DNA from: Brachynemurus nebulosus
Lineage: Eukaryota > Arthropoda > Insecta > Neuroptera > Myrmeleontidae
Direction: 5' to 3'
Assembly (NCBI GenBank): GCA_035578155.1
Contig: JAPWDM010000005.1
Coordinates: 39,518,108 to 39,582,107 of the forward strand
Length of the DNA: 64,000 nt
The notes under the pieces were generated by a model that was not told where the DNA came from, made no database searches, and was given only the letters and a program-made list of their open reading frames with translations. The translations under genes were made by a program, and so were the position numbers. The first letter of the stretch is position 1; every line of letters starts with the position of its first letter. Below are positions 46,800 to 60,871 of the stretch, piece after piece.

Positions 46800-49558
46800 C
46801 AAGTTAATAATAAACTAAAAACTGTTTTGTTTAAATAGAATGCGTGCGCCTGCAACTGAATCTTTGTTAAAACTATGTATTCCATTAAAAGAAAATAAAC
46901 AAAATAAGTTGGCAAAGCCGGACCTTTACGACACATGAAGTCAGGGATAAGAAGGACATCAATTACAAGGAATAAAATAAAAACAATTTATATAGGTACA
47001 AGTCAGTGTTAGAATATAATGCAAAAATTATCCAAAAACTGGAGATATATGAGATATTATCGGTATTGTACCTATGCAAGAAAAGGTTACGACCTCAAAC
47101 GGGGAACGCTGCTTTGTAAATTAAGAGTACTGCTACAAAGGATGTAAAATCCAGAATTTTTGTGTTTTCGATCCTTTTTAGCAATTCTCTAAGCTATTCA
47201 GTTTATTTACCCTTCTTTGAAGAATTTTCGTTTTACTTAATGAAAAATCGAATCTTTTTTATGTATTTCCAATGCCGCAAATCAAAATCTCTAAAATTAA
47301 TATGTATAGAGATTTATGGCTTTATTTGGATATTGCAAAACAATCCTTTGCTATCGATTTCGAAAAAAAGATACTTTATTTCAAAGTATAAGTATAAACC
47401 AGACGTTAAATTTATAAATCTATTGTTTATATTGGTTTTGGTAAAATTAATTTCTAACAAGCCAATTTATAAATCAAATAAGAAAAAACTCCCACCGTAG
47501 ACGTCATTTAAAATGCAGACAATGACAACAAGAAATTTTAAACGGTCAAGTTGTTAACAAGTTTTAAAGAACGAAAAAGAAAACAAACAAATAATGTAAT
47601 TTAACTTATGAAAACTATTTCAATCTAAATAAAAACATAACTACCTGTCATGTCATAGAGTTGGCATTTTGATATCTCCATATTTTATGCAACTGACATT
47701 ACGCTTATTACATTCAGTTTGCATATAAATTGCATGTGTTGTTTTTCATAGTATATAATACGTAGTTTGAATGCAACTTTTTATTAATATTCACACAATT
47801 TTAAGTTAATAAATATGTTTTTTAATCAATTACGGAAATCTTTTTTTGCATAAAGGAACTGTAAGTGAAAAAAACGACATAACAACTAATGTCAAATCTA
47901 AACATGTAAAAATATGCTTAAAGGTAAAAAATAAAAGCTCCAACAATTTTTTAAATTTTATAGTACCTACATACATTCATACAGAATAGGGAATTAAAAT
48001 AGCTCTTACAGTAATGCAACATTAAGTTTTAAATATGGTCTTGTGATATGACGTATGTTTTTCTGTTTGTACATCATATTTACTCCTCACTGAATGCCCC
48101 GACTTAAAAATAAACAAACAAAACGTACGAGCACGGCAAAAGAAAAGGAAAACAAGTCAACGGAAGAAAAAATACACATATGAAAGAAAAGATATTGTCA
48201 TATAGTTGCCGGCACTGACATCAACCCATTTATAAATAAGGGTTGTAGTAATAAAGAAAAAAATACTAGTAGTTTGATAAAGAGAGTAGTGGCAGCATAG
48301 AAACCATGGATGTGTTGTTGAAGTGGGATGAGTGAACAATATAGATGGTGGGGGTAACGATAGGTGGGGGATGTGATAGTCACTCACTACGTTTATATGT
48401 GGAACAACAAACGACTCGGGTTCACGACTCTTGTTGCTGCTATTGCCGCTTCTGCCACTAGAAAACTCTGCTCGTCGTGTTCTAGAAATCTTTCATCATT
48501 CACACTATAGAGATTAAAAGAGCTCACACGTAATACAAAATAAAAACAACAACCATCTAACTTTTTACTCGTTTTATAATTCATGTGACACTGAGTACAA
48601 TAATTTGGCAACAGCAGTTTCTCTTGTTTGCGGAAGAATGCGAAAAGTGAATGTTACCAGTCGTTTTTCGAGATTGGGAAATATTAATATTTGTTTTTGT
48701 GGTATTTCTTACTAGTCTTAAAAATCACTGAAAGTAAATATAAAATAATACTATACCGGTACTTAAGGCAAAAATTGATTATTATGTAAGGAATTGTAAT
48801 CTTTCGTAGTTGAATTCATATTGAATTTAATGATTTCGAGTTGCTCGTACATAATATAAAACTTACGTAGAGCAACATACAAGCGTTTCTTCAAGTAGCA
48901 GAGATGACCTGGAATTGTAGGGTAAATACATTAGTTAAACTATAGATTTTATATACAAAGTATTCTACGAAAAATTACCTTTCCGTAAGGCATTAATGTT
49001 CGTTTACCTATCTTCTTTTTCCCTCAAGCGCCTTATTGCCTATCTTATAAACGATTTTATTTTGATCGGGGCCACCACTAAATATATTACGCAAAATTTA
49101 CGAATTTTTGTCCCCTCCCGCCCCCTTTATCAGGCTGTATCGCATTTACTTCAACAGCCTAGCCAAATATATACTATATAAAACTAGACCCATTTTCAAA
49201 TGAATGAAAGTTTTGCGTCAGTGAGCAAAATTGTAAATACGAACGCATTTGGCGGACCAAGAAATTTAATAAATAAATATGTACATAATTAAATAAAACC
49301 AAAAGGACATAATGGAAAAATTTACACGAATTTTATGACATATTCATTCTTGAGTAATAATAGTTATGCTTATTTACACGTTTCTAAAATAATTTGAACC
49401 AAAAATAAAAGAAAAAAACTATGTGTGAATTGTGACAGTTGTTATTTAGTCATTGGACTTTCGAATAAATGTATAAGCGGTTAATTGTATATTCAACACT
49501 GTGTCAATTTTATCGGGTAATTTCGATCTTAACTAAAACCTATTAATATAGGTACATA
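46800..49558. other. intergenic
   Basis: About 2.8 kb without a recognisable element. The longest frame (112 codons at 47162-47500) is rich in Phe/Ile/Lys/Ser from AT-rich DNA, has no motif, and is not called. Confidence 0.4.
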
Positions 49559-49560
49559 AG

Positions 49561-49732
49561 AGATTCTCAAAGTGGAGCTCGCAAAACTATTTCAGAGAGT
49601 CACAGAAACAATTCATTACAGATTATTTACCCATTTTCTACACATTTCCTACCTATTTCTACATATTTTGGGGGTCCTTAAAAATTTTTAGGTACAAAGA
49701 GAGTCGCGGACCAAATATTTTGAAAACTACTG
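49561..49732. mobile_element. hAT-like MITE (degenerate)
   Basis: The left part AGATTCTCAAAGTGGAGCTC and the right part, on the minus strand CAGTAGTTTTCAAAATATTT then GGTCCGCGACTCTC, resemble the CAGTGGTTCTCAAA... tips of common hAT MITEs. GAGAGTC occurs in both halves. No 8-bp duplication was found, so boundaries are approximate. Confidence 0.4.
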
Positions 49733-49734
49733 AT

Positions 49735-50680
49735 ATACATGATTAAAAATTTTTTGCACATACATATGTTCATTCAATTCGGTATATTCATTCAATTCAC
49801 ACAATAAGTTACCAGAATTAATGTTCACCCGTATATATGTACTTGTAACATATATTGTACATACAGACATCTGAATACTCGCACAAACCTATCCCAACTC
49901 AGCCAATACGTAGCTCTGAGCTGCTATCATAAACTTAGCAATATTATGAAGTAAAAAGAGTATAAAATAAAACGTTGGAACGAGGTGGCAGCAGTGTGGC
50001 GTTTGTTGAGGAAAAAAGCCTACCAAGAAGAAGGAGAAATATGACGGCAAAATGAAGAGATGTACCCTACAGAGGTAGGGTGGTCACAAGAACGAGGAGG
50101 GGTAAGTGGTGGAAAGAGAGAAAATGAGCGCGTGTATTGAATAGCATAAGCCATTTTTGTTTATCGCTCTTCCTCTGATTCTTAATATTCAAAAAGAAAA
50201 TATAAAAAGTTATGTATAAAAAAAAAAATATATGCATATGACTTGGGCTAATGACGATCTAAATTACGTTATATTATAATATTGTAACTTACAAAGTTTC
50301 ATTTCGCTAATTGGCAAAATGAAGAGCGTGGAGCTTGAAGCTTGAGCCTTGAACCAGTCGGTGGTAGATTGTGAGATTTACGAGCAAGCGAACGAACATA
50401 AACCTCTTTTATTTTATGTGTACCCACCTTAAAAAAATTACCTTTATGTATTTTTTTCTTTTTCTACTGAAAAAAAAATTTAGGTTACAAGGTTGAATTG
50501 AAATGAATAAGTTTATTCAATGTTAAGATAATAAAAGAAATCCACTTTTTATACTACGATTAATTTAATGTTCGTATGACGTATTATCAGTCATTTTATA
50601 AAAAGACGCATGTATCGATATATAAGACTAAGAGGAAACTGGTATGGAAATCAAAAAGATGTTCAGACAAGAGTGTTGCC
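49735..50680. other. intergenic, partly purine-rich
   Basis: The stretch 49975-50140 is G/A-rich on the plus strand; no gene or repeat recognised. Confidence 0.4.
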
Positions 50681-50689
50681 AGTAAATAG

Positions 50690-51100
50690 TAGTGATATCG
50701 AGACAAGGAGCTGTTAGTCGATTAATCGACTAAAGTTATTTTCAGACAAAATTAGTCATTAGTCGAAAATATCGGTATCTAGTAATCGACTAATCGACTA
50801 AATTTTGAGTCGAATTCATGAATAGGGTAACCTATGTAGCTATTTTTTTTTCTTTTTTTTTAAATAGAAGAATTATAATGTTCTATCACAATTTGTTAAT
50901 CGTATAAAAGTGAAAAATCATACAAATAGATAATATTTTCGATTTCGGAGTTATTAAATTAGTCGTTTTTAGTCAACTTAAAAAAAAATTAATCATTTTA
51001 GTCATTTAATCGAGGGTAAAATGGTCGACTAAAAAATGACTAAATATAAACAAAATTAGTCGACTAAATCGACTAATTGATTAATTATTCGACATCACTT
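50690..51100 (-). mobile_element. hAT-like MITE, copy 2 (AGTCGACT-rich)
   Basis: The left tip TAGTGATATCGA and right tip TCGACATCACTT are flanked by a perfect 8-bp duplication GTAAATAG (50682-50689 and 51101-51108). Reverse-complemented, it follows copy 1 (3870-4248) block by block, with AGTGATGTCGAATA, TTTAGTCGACTRATTTTGTT and ACCCTATTCATGAATTCGAC at matching places. No coding sequence. Confidence 0.88.
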
Positions 51101-51109
51101 GTAAATAGG

Positions 51110-51728
51110 TCAGTGGTGGCAAAGCGAGAGAGAGGCTGGGGGCAATATCGGTCTTACGTACAAATACAGTACAAGCTCTTAGTAATGTCGTTCCAGTATA
51201 TCTGAATATAAGCTTTACACCGTCCGTCAAACCGTTTTGTTCCAAATGAAATTACGAATTTTATTTTTTTTCAAAAATACAAACTATTATTTTAATTGCT
51301 TATACGTGTAAGTATGGGTCCATTAATAAAATAGGTAAGCAAAAAGAACAAGGAAGGGTAGCTGCCAAGCGAGATGATACGTGGCGAGAAGTGGGGAGGA
51401 AGTTCGAACCGACGTGACGTGACGTTTGAAATACATCAATTTTATTATTTTACTTTTTTTTTTTACTAACTGGAATAGTTAGAACTTATATCCAAATCCA
51501 TTGAATAAATGAAGTGGTGTTTTTGCCATTTGAATTTTACCATGGAAGTATAATTTTTATGTCTTACTAATAAAAGTATAATCATTAATTTGGAGGTCTA
51601 AATTTTGTGACCTATTATTAGGTAGAGGATCGAAAAGAATGTGATTACAGTGAAGAAGGGTGGGGTAAAAAGTGCGTGAATTTTGTTTGACAAATTATAT
51701 GGATGGCCTAATGTAAAGTGTATGCATT
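51110..51728. other. intergenic
   Basis: Nothing recognised apart from scattered A/T runs. Confidence 0.4.
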
Positions 51729-51730
51729 TG

Positions 51731-51786
51731 TTATCTATCACTTCCTCATAACTACATGACCGTAGTTATGAGGAAGTGATAGATAA
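51731..51786. repeat. perfect 25-bp-arm hairpin
   Basis: TTATCTATCACTTCCTCATA plus ACTAC is followed by a 6-base loop ATGACC and the exact reverse complement. A perfect stem of this length is unusual in decayed DNA. It lies just before the GGGAGAGATGCC terminus and could be part of that element, an inverted duplication, or a template-switch scar. Confidence 0.9.
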
Positions 51787-51809
51787 GCGGTGTCTCTCTC
51801 ACACCTATG

Positions 51810-52560
51810 GGAGAGATGCCTCATCAAAGAAGATGAGACGCCACATAGTTCATATTCAATTTTCCATTTTTTTGGCGCTGCGCCCCTCTTGAACATATAT
51901 TACACACATCCCTATTAATGATGCATGCCATATGTAACCATTCTTGGCACTTTATACATCTTAACCAGTCAACTTTTCTTTTGTTTCTGAGTACTTTTTA
52001 AAACATTCAATACACAAGCAATCATCATTACTTTCGTTATCTTCACTAATATAAGAGCTCTTCCTTTCCATTCATGAATCCATTAATGAATCTTTTATAT
52101 TTACGTGGCATTATTTAGAGTCTAAAAAACAAAATTGTATAATTAAGGTATAAGTCTATATTTTTAAATATGATGCGGCATCTATAACAATTTTAAATAC
52201 AGCATCTCTCCTTTTTATTGGAATAGATGCCGCATGTTGCTATAGCAAACATAGTGCGGAATTCTAACCTAAAATTTTATACAGTACTTTTAAAATATAT
52301 CTAAATTAATAACAAAACTCATTTTCATTAAAACAATGAAATATACATTCTTAAATTCTAATGAATTAATTGCTTAATAAAATATTTTGTTAAAAACTTA
52401 CCTTTCAATAATAAAAAGTTGGATAATTACTAAACTGATGGACTAATCATAAATGTTACAATATACAAATTAAATAAGTAACTTATTTTAAACATATAAC
52501 CCACTAATAGTGCTATTTATCAATCAACGGACGAACTATGGCTACTGGGGCATCTCTCCC
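51810..52560. mobile_element. putative DNA element with zinc-finger relic
   Basis: GGGAGAGATGCC at about 51810 and GGCATCTCTCCC at about 52550 are perfect 12-bp inverted repeats. Related AGATGCCGCAT, TGCGGCATCTAT and GCATCTCTCC motifs lie inside (about 52174-52240), like subterminal repeats. No target duplication was found, so boundaries are tentative. Confidence 0.5.
51873..52045 (-). pseudogene. C-terminal zinc-finger relic of a transposon protein
   Basis: On the minus strand, SNDDCLCIECFKKYSETKEK is followed, after a one-base frame shift, by DWLRCIKCQEWLHMACIINR and DVCNICSRG. The spacing C-x2-C ... C-x2-C ... H-x3-C ... C-x2-C, and W at the start of the second pair, are those of the PHD-like zinc finger that ends many pogo/jerky-type and related transposon proteins. 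Only the tail is present. The family is inferred from this motif alone, and the frame shift near 51970 shows that it is dead. Confidence 0.6.
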
Positions 52561-52564
52561 GCAC

Positions 52565-54372
<1,808 letters not shown>

Positions 54373-54469
54373 CGAGGAAATATTAAATGCGAGGTGAATT
54401 AAAATTGAAAAATAATCATTCTATTAATAATAATTTTTGTTATCAGTTATTTCATTCAGAAATAACATC

Positions 54470-54472
<3 letters not shown>

Positions 54473-54561
<89 letters not shown>
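54473..54561. repeat. (TA)n microsatellite
   Basis: About 89 bp of TA, separated from the previous tract by about 100 bp of unique sequence. Tyr-Ile frames over it are artefacts. Confidence 0.97.
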
Positions 54562-54563
<2 letters not shown>

Positions 54564-54564
54564 G

Positions 54565-57190
54565 TCAAAACTGTTTCAGTATTGGATCGCGTTCTGGTAT
54601 AGGAGCTTTTACCCGACAAAAAATAAAATGAAAATTCCTATAACATAAATCGTCACAACTCAAACCTTCTTTTTGTGACCCTATCTAAAATGAAAACATT
54701 TTTCCAAACCATAAAATAATCCACGGCAATAATGGAAGAAATATCGCTGTTTTTACAATCAACCTTATCCAAATAATAATTTTCCAGATTCACCTACAAA
54801 AAATCCCTTGAAAATATTAAATTATCCCTCACACACATTACACGTGTTTTGTACGCGTGATGTGTAAAAGATACAACACACTAGATAACCGGACGTTAGA
54901 TATGTGAAACATATTAATTTTGTCTACGTGATTAAGTATTCAATAGACGTCGAACCCAACTCGAAATGGATTCCGAAATTTTCTAATTGCTATATAATAT
55001 ACAATTTCCCCCGCATTTAATTTGCATACGATTGTTAAACGCATGTTTCACTAACATAGAGACCAGGCTATTTCGTTCGTATCATATATTCTTTACATTG
55101 CAAATTCAACTGTGTTAGAATTGGCAGAGTGCGAAGTATGTGGTAGAGACAACTGAATCGATTGGAGCGTGAGTAGTGGAGAAAACAAGCATTAATAAAG
55201 GCTCATATGTGTTTATAGGGTAATAAAAATATTAAATAAGAATGTATACATTGATCCACTTTGATTATAAACGCAGTTGCAACTAATATGTCATTCCTTA
55301 TTTATCTATCAACAGTAATAACGTCTACACCTCAATCGATTTAACTCACATACAATGATGTTTGATGTTCCATAAGAAGTTGCATAGAGTCCATAAGAAG
55401 ACTTATGCCAGCATTTCCTAATTCTTGAATTTCCCTGACGTGTTTCACCGGCACCAACAACTTTTTCCTCTGCATTGTTCGGGGTGGAAAGGGAATACTG
55501 TCTTGATAATTATATCCATGTTAGAGTCATTACTCAAAAAGGATCAAAAATTCATTGCTACTGTTCTTAAAAAGACTATGAAATATATTTCTGTCTTTCT
55601 CGTATTTGCATTATTAAACGAACCCTAAGACGTACGTACAAATGTAAACACACTTGGATTTGCCGTGTATGTCCTTTAGCGATCTAGGTAGGTGTATTTG
55701 GTTTTACCTACCGATGTCGTATATCATCCACCTAATACACACGGACTAATTTTCTTTATCCTTGGGTGGTTAGTTGGATTCGTACAGTGCAGGAAAAAAC
55801 CGGTAGGTTTGTGAGGGTTTTTTTTTGTTATAATTTATGATCGTATTTAAGACAGATTAATTTATTAAATGGATTAATGTGGATGCTGAATACACGGGAG
55901 CACGAGATGAAGTACGTAATGGTCGGTTTGAACTTTACCTTTTTCTCTTTAATGTATTTTTTTTTTTATCATATGAAAGAGGAATTTAAATCAATGAACA
56001 AACATTTAAAATAAGTAAATATCATTTATCTTAAGGCATGGGCACATTGGAGGGACAACGGAAGAAGGGAAAGGGGAAGAAAATTGAATAAAATCTGATT
56101 TTTTGTTTGTTAAAGTAATTATTTAAGTACCTATGTGATCGAAAAGTAGGTTACGTTGAGTTCATATAAAACAATTTTTAAACGAAGGATGAGAAAGAAT
56201 TGTAAAGTAGAAGATCGTAGCTACTCTAAAGTTTACGATTTCTTTATAGCATTTTGTTAATTTCTACATTTGCAGCATTCCAGAGAAAATCGGATACTTC
56301 TATACGAGAACTAGTCATTAGAGAACTTAATAATTGTAGTCGACATTAAATATTGCCGAATACAATATTGTAAAGTTGCTTGAGTTTGCCCCATAATTTA
56401 GTGATCATTTTTATATTGTAGAAATAAAGTAACACCCTACAGGACATTTTTTACGTTAAAGTTTTTATGTTGGTCTGGTCTCTACCCCTGCTAATGGCCA
56501 ATTAATATGACGATAAGTTAATTATTCGAAAACTAGCTCCTAACTGAATAGTATAATTTAGTGAAAAGTGACAAAGTAAATTATTCTCATATCTTGTAAT
56601 ATGTATTTTCACAATATAAATCTTTTAAAATAATGTGGTTCTTAACTTTCATTGTAGTTCTTATTTTTTTTTTTTAAGAATATCTTAGTTTAGGTACTCT
56701 TTTTATACTTTGTGCAAGTATAAATAATAATTTTTTAAATTATATTTTTTTTATTCAATGTGTATTAAAAAAGAATAACGGTGAAAGAATGGTTAAAAGC
56801 ACAGTATCAAAATTTATACTCAAGATATAATCATAACAATACAATTCCAATTAAATTACTCACCAGTGGTGAATTTGACAACGTAATAAACATATTGCAA
56901 TACAAACTTAACAATCAAAATAATCGAATTGTTTGCAGCAGAAAAGAGACCAGCATACAGGATTATTTGATTATGATTAGACTTTTAACTTTAGTCTTCC
57001 GTCAACAACAAGCATGCAACTTACACACAGCTCATTATTATGTTATTCATAGTTTTGTTAAGTTGGTACCATCACGGACTTTGTGCAATCGAACCGCATT
57101 GTAAACTGGGGCTGTAAGTGGCATTGAGTTTTGTTTGGTAAGGTAAGGACTATTCAGCATGTTTCGTTTATATTATGGTACTGATGCATT
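54565..57190. other. intergenic; one unassigned 107-codon frame
   Basis: The frame 56781-57104 (MKEWLKAQYQNLYSRYNHNN...) is among the longest outside the retrotransposons. It has more polar, protein-like composition than its surroundings, but I recognise no domain, and no promoter or splice evidence supports it. Nothing else called. Confidence 0.3.
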
Positions 57191-57198
57191 TGGTATAA

Positions 57199-57316
57199 TT
57201 TGTTTATTTTGTTTGGAATATGAACACCATATTTCCCTCTCTGTTTTGCAGAATAGATGAAAATGTGCAAAACAGAGAAAGGAATATGGTGTTCATATTC
57301 TAAACAAAATAAACAA
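57199..57316. repeat. long hairpin, about 52-bp arms
   Basis: GAATATGAACACCATATT on the left and AATATGGTGTTCATATTC on the right are part of arms about 52 bp long (57199-57250 and 57265-57316) with three or four mismatches and a 14-base loop. The fold resembles a pre-miRNA or a tiny palindromic MITE. Expression is unknown. Confidence 0.85.
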
Positions 57317-57324
57317 ACTATACT

Positions 57325-57692
57325 TTAAGATTACACCCCAGTGATACATGTAAGTAATATATCCTGTACAGTGTACAAATAAACATGTATATATGAATGT
57401 ATATGAACGTGTACAGTGAAAGATCAAATATTTACCTATCCAGAGTGCATTATAGATAGGCTAGCAATTGGAAAATATGTTAGAATTGTTTACATTGCCG
57501 GAAAGATGTTTAATGGACATTGTTCGAATATACGAAGGGTTAGTTCTCAAGTGGACGGTCTTTAAAGAGCGTTTATTGCTTTCATGTTACATGAATAAGT
57601 AGGAGTCGGTGGGGTAAGACGGGGTAATTAAGTTTTGATGGTAAACTAAACTCATAATTATGTGTTTTAGGTAAAAACATTTTTTGAAAAGT
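57325..57692. other. intergenic
   Basis: Nothing recognised. Confidence 0.4.
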
Positions 57693-57700
57693 GTTTTTAC

Positions 57701-58272
57701 TATAGATGTGACTGCTCAGGTGATCACTGTTACTTAGAACACTGTGATTTGCACTGAGCAGAGAACATATTGCTCTGCTCTTTAACTTAACTGTTCCCTT
57801 AACTGCTCTTTTGGAACTGTTCTTTTAAACTACTTTTTTTAAAATATTTTTTTGAATTGTGGTAAGTGTTATACCTCCTACAGTGATCGCTGCTATTAGA
57901 ACACTGTTATTTGTACTTATTCATCCTGTTCTTGTCTTTTTGTTCACCAACAATTTTTTTTACGTATTCTTACATATTTTCAGCTATAGTATTGGAGTTT
58001 AGTGTGGTAGGTAGTCAGTTTGCACCATATATATATTAGCCCGTATTCAGTTCTTAAAACCAAGAATTGTAACTTTATGTTTTAACTTGTCTACTTTTTA
58101 AATATTCTTTAATTGTTTGAAGTTAGTTAAAGGGTGCGTATTTTTTGAACTAAAATGGAGAGGAAAAAAACAAGTGTAATTTGGTTGCATTTTAATTCCA
58201 ACAATAAAACTTCAATAACAAATTTAAGAAGACATATGAATGTGAGACGAAACTAATGAGACCTAATGAGAT

Positions 58273-58333
<61 letters not shown>

Positions 58334-58443
58334 AAAACTGTGATTATATCACTACTATGGTCACTGCTACTACAAACTGCTCTTTAACTTAACTGCTCTC
58401 GGCGATCACTGCTCAGTAAAAATCACTACTAAGCCCACCTCTA
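57701..58443. mobile_element. hAT-like MITE with CTGCTC/ATCACTG subterminal repeats
   Basis: The perfect direct repeat GTTTTTAC flanks it (57693-57700 and 58444-58451; the match extends to GTTTTTACTAT). Tips TATAGATGTGAC and, on the minus strand, TAGAGGTGGGC are weakly inverted. Both sides carry GATCACTG, CTGCTCTTTAACTTAACTG and ACTGCTCAG/CTGAGCAG motifs. Inside is a (CA)n(TA)n tract at 58273-58330. No transposase coding. Confidence 0.78.
58273..58330. repeat. (CA)n(TA)n compound microsatellite
   Basis: About 12 CA units run directly into about 17 TA units, inside the hAT-like MITE. Confidence 0.95.
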
Positions 58444-58451
58444 GTTTTTAC

Positions 58452-59564
58452 TATCTTTGATAAATAACCACTCGCGGATACTTGCTTGCAATTGGTGTAT
58501 TAGGGTGGTGTGTGGCTCTTATTCTGTTTACCTGACCTTATCCTTCTTAATTTCAACATTAAATGTCCTAGATATGAGTAAAATTTCTTTAATCGATTAT
58601 ATTATAGTGGAAAAATTAAGAAAAATGTTCAATTTTACCATATTGTAAAAGAAAGATAGAGAGAAAATTCAAAGAAATCAAAGTATTTATCCAAGAGTCA
58701 CTAAGAGGAAATATTGGAAACCTTAAAAAGTGTAATTTTAAATTAATTAATTAATCCAAAAACTGTAACATAGGGAGCTAATTGTATGTTTCAGTTATTT
58801 TTATTTTTCTTGAAATTAGATTTGATGGAAAGGTCCTGTTTGTTTCGAAAGTAAAGTTTATGTAAGTAATTTAGCTAAATTAGCACTAAAAATTATGTCT
58901 TTGCCTCCAAGTTACAAAATATCGAAATGTTTCTTCTCAGTCTGGACACAGCCAAGACAATCGACGCAACAGAAAATGATCATCGTATTCGGACACATTT
59001 TTTAGGAATTTCGTTTAAATTTTAGATCGAAATTACTCAAATCCTAGGAGTCAAGTTTAATAATAATAAAAAAAAAAATAATTCCATTGGTGAGCAAAAA
59101 CAATTCTCTCAGATTTTCACTGAACTTAATCTGTAGTTTTTCGATTTTAGTATCTTCCTGTAAAATTATGAAATTCATCTCTTCATCTTCTTTTTTGACG
59201 GTCAAAATTTGCCGTCAGTTAGTAGAATTTTAAATGCAAACAAAAATTTTACTTGAATGTTTTACTTGAATAAATTTTACGTGAATATTTATACATTTAA
59301 CTTTTAAAATAACACTGCGTGACACGATTTCGGCACCCGGAAAACTGACTGCTATTATAGTTTTCTGTTAGCTAGAGTATATTGGCAGTGCTTGTCTTTT
59401 GTTTCTATCACGTCTTGCTTTTGAGGTAGGTACACACCAATAACTTTTTTGAACTATCCTTATTGCGTCCATATTAGTACAGAACTGCGTCGACTGAGAG
59501 AAAGCGAAATGCGTATGTATTGGTCACACAGATAAGTAATCACAGAGCCGAAAACCCAGAACTC
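58452..59564. other. intergenic, AT-rich
   Basis: Nothing recognised. Confidence 0.4.
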
Positions 59565-59567
59565 TTA

Positions 59568-59870
59568 CAGGCTGCCTGTACATGATCAGTAATACTGTCA
59601 GTATTTACTGACAAAAATAATGAATCATTATTTTTATTGTATGCCGGATTATTTTTATTATATTGATTGCCGGATGTCATTGAAAATTCATTTTCTTCAT
59701 TCCCATTTCTCTGTAAGTGATGATCAAGGGAAGCAGTTTCACCAGGGTATAAAAAGGCTTGAAGAACGGTTTCAAGGTCGTTGGGATGCAGCTATGTTAG
59801 GAGATTACTGTTGGCGGTTAAAGCGAGAATATACTTCCAAATATAAAAGAAAAAGTTAAATATTTTTCAT
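59568..59870 (+). mobile_element. end of a DNA element carrying an ORF remnant
   Basis: After TTA (59565-59567), CAGGCTGCCTGTACATGATC and CAGTAATACTGTCAGTATT repeat the terminus of the MITE at 34487-34664, followed by ACTGACAAAAATAATGAATC, which matches that MITE's inner sequence in reverse. An ORF relic starts about 100 bp inside. The other end of the element was not found, so the right edge is the ORF stop. Confidence 0.6.
59674..59859 (+). pseudogene. C-terminal piece of a widespread arthropod repeat-encoded protein
   Basis: The 61-codon frame MSLKIHFLHSHFSVSDDQGK...RFQGRWDAAMLGDYCWRLKR... ends in YKRKS and a stop. From memory, KIHFLHSH, SDxxGxxFHQ, Y/F-QGRW and DYCWxLKR form the C-terminal signature of repetitive, often unannotated, proteins in many arthropod genomes. 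I do not know a proven function. The usual stretch between HSH and the SDxxG motif appears shortened here. Upstream coding sequence is missing, so the copy is a relic. Its position beside a transposon-like terminus suggests that the parent protein belongs to a DNA element. Confidence 0.6.
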
Positions 59871-59874
59871 TCTT

Positions 59875-60868
59875 TTGTCTATAATATGTACCTACTTTTT
59901 TTCACTATATATTTTATATTTTAATAGGTGCAAATATGTATTTTAATGATAAGTTTTGTTGTCGGTTTTACTCGAATTATAGTTTAAATAAATTATAATA
60001 ATTTTTCATTAGTAAATAAATTAATGTGTATACTGAAACTTTATTTTTTAATTTTTTTTACTAATAATTATAGATATATGTTAATAATCGTACCTAAAAT
60101 AACCGTATGAGATACCAAAAAAGTACGGATATATTCTTAAGTGGGGACTTAATTTTTCTTTTTTTTTTGTAACGCAGTGCTAGTTTATTATGTTTGCAGT
60201 AAAAATAAAAATTTTGCCTTCTTATGTACCGAATATATACGTATATCCACATTTCAACAAGACTGTATTATTATCAAGTTTCACTCAATAAATGAAATTT
60301 CAATTGCAAAGTGAAGTTAAAGTTTGAATATTGGTGTCTAGAGTTTCCAAATAAATTGTACTGGCACTTCCTACTAGGAACTACGGCTCATATCCGTACT
60401 ACTACATACGTGCTACAACATATCTCTATCTAAAATTCTAAATTGACTACTTCTTCGGCCATTATACATATGTACCTATGTATCGTTCAATAGTATTGCT
60501 TGCCGGGTTACTTTGCACCTACTTTGATTACGATTACTAACTCAATTCTCAACAAAATGAATCATGAATAAGACCATGTAGCAATTGCAGTCAGGCTACT
60601 AGCAACGTAAACCAACCGAATATAATAATATATTGGTGTAATAATTTCTCAAATATCCTATTTTAATTGAAGTATCGACATGAGTGTATTAAACACGAGT
60701 CGAAACTCACGTATTGTTGAAATATATATTTTTAGTATGTTATAAATTTTCTAGTATTGTAAATTGAATAATGGTTCTGGCGCAGAAATATTATAAAGAC
60801 CTTACTAGCTTTTATCTCCTACTTTGCTCATGTGTAACTTGCTTACAATTCTTGTCATTGAAATGTAT
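59875..60868. other. intergenic, AT-rich
   Basis: Nothing recognised. Confidence 0.4.
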
Positions 60869-60871
60869 AAA

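Noticed and set aside
47162..47500. 112-codon frame with hydrophobic stretches
   Set aside because: The composition (Phe, Ile, Lys, Ser, Asn) is that of random AT-rich DNA; no signal or domain seen.
55660..55760. Possible hairpin around GGTAGGTG...CACCTA and CCGTGTAT...ATACACACGG
   Set aside because: Pairing arms are short and cross each other; no stable single fold evident by eye.
56781..57104. 107-codon frame MKEWLKAQYQN...
   Set aside because: Slightly protein-like but with no domain match I can name; listed only in the intergenic entry.
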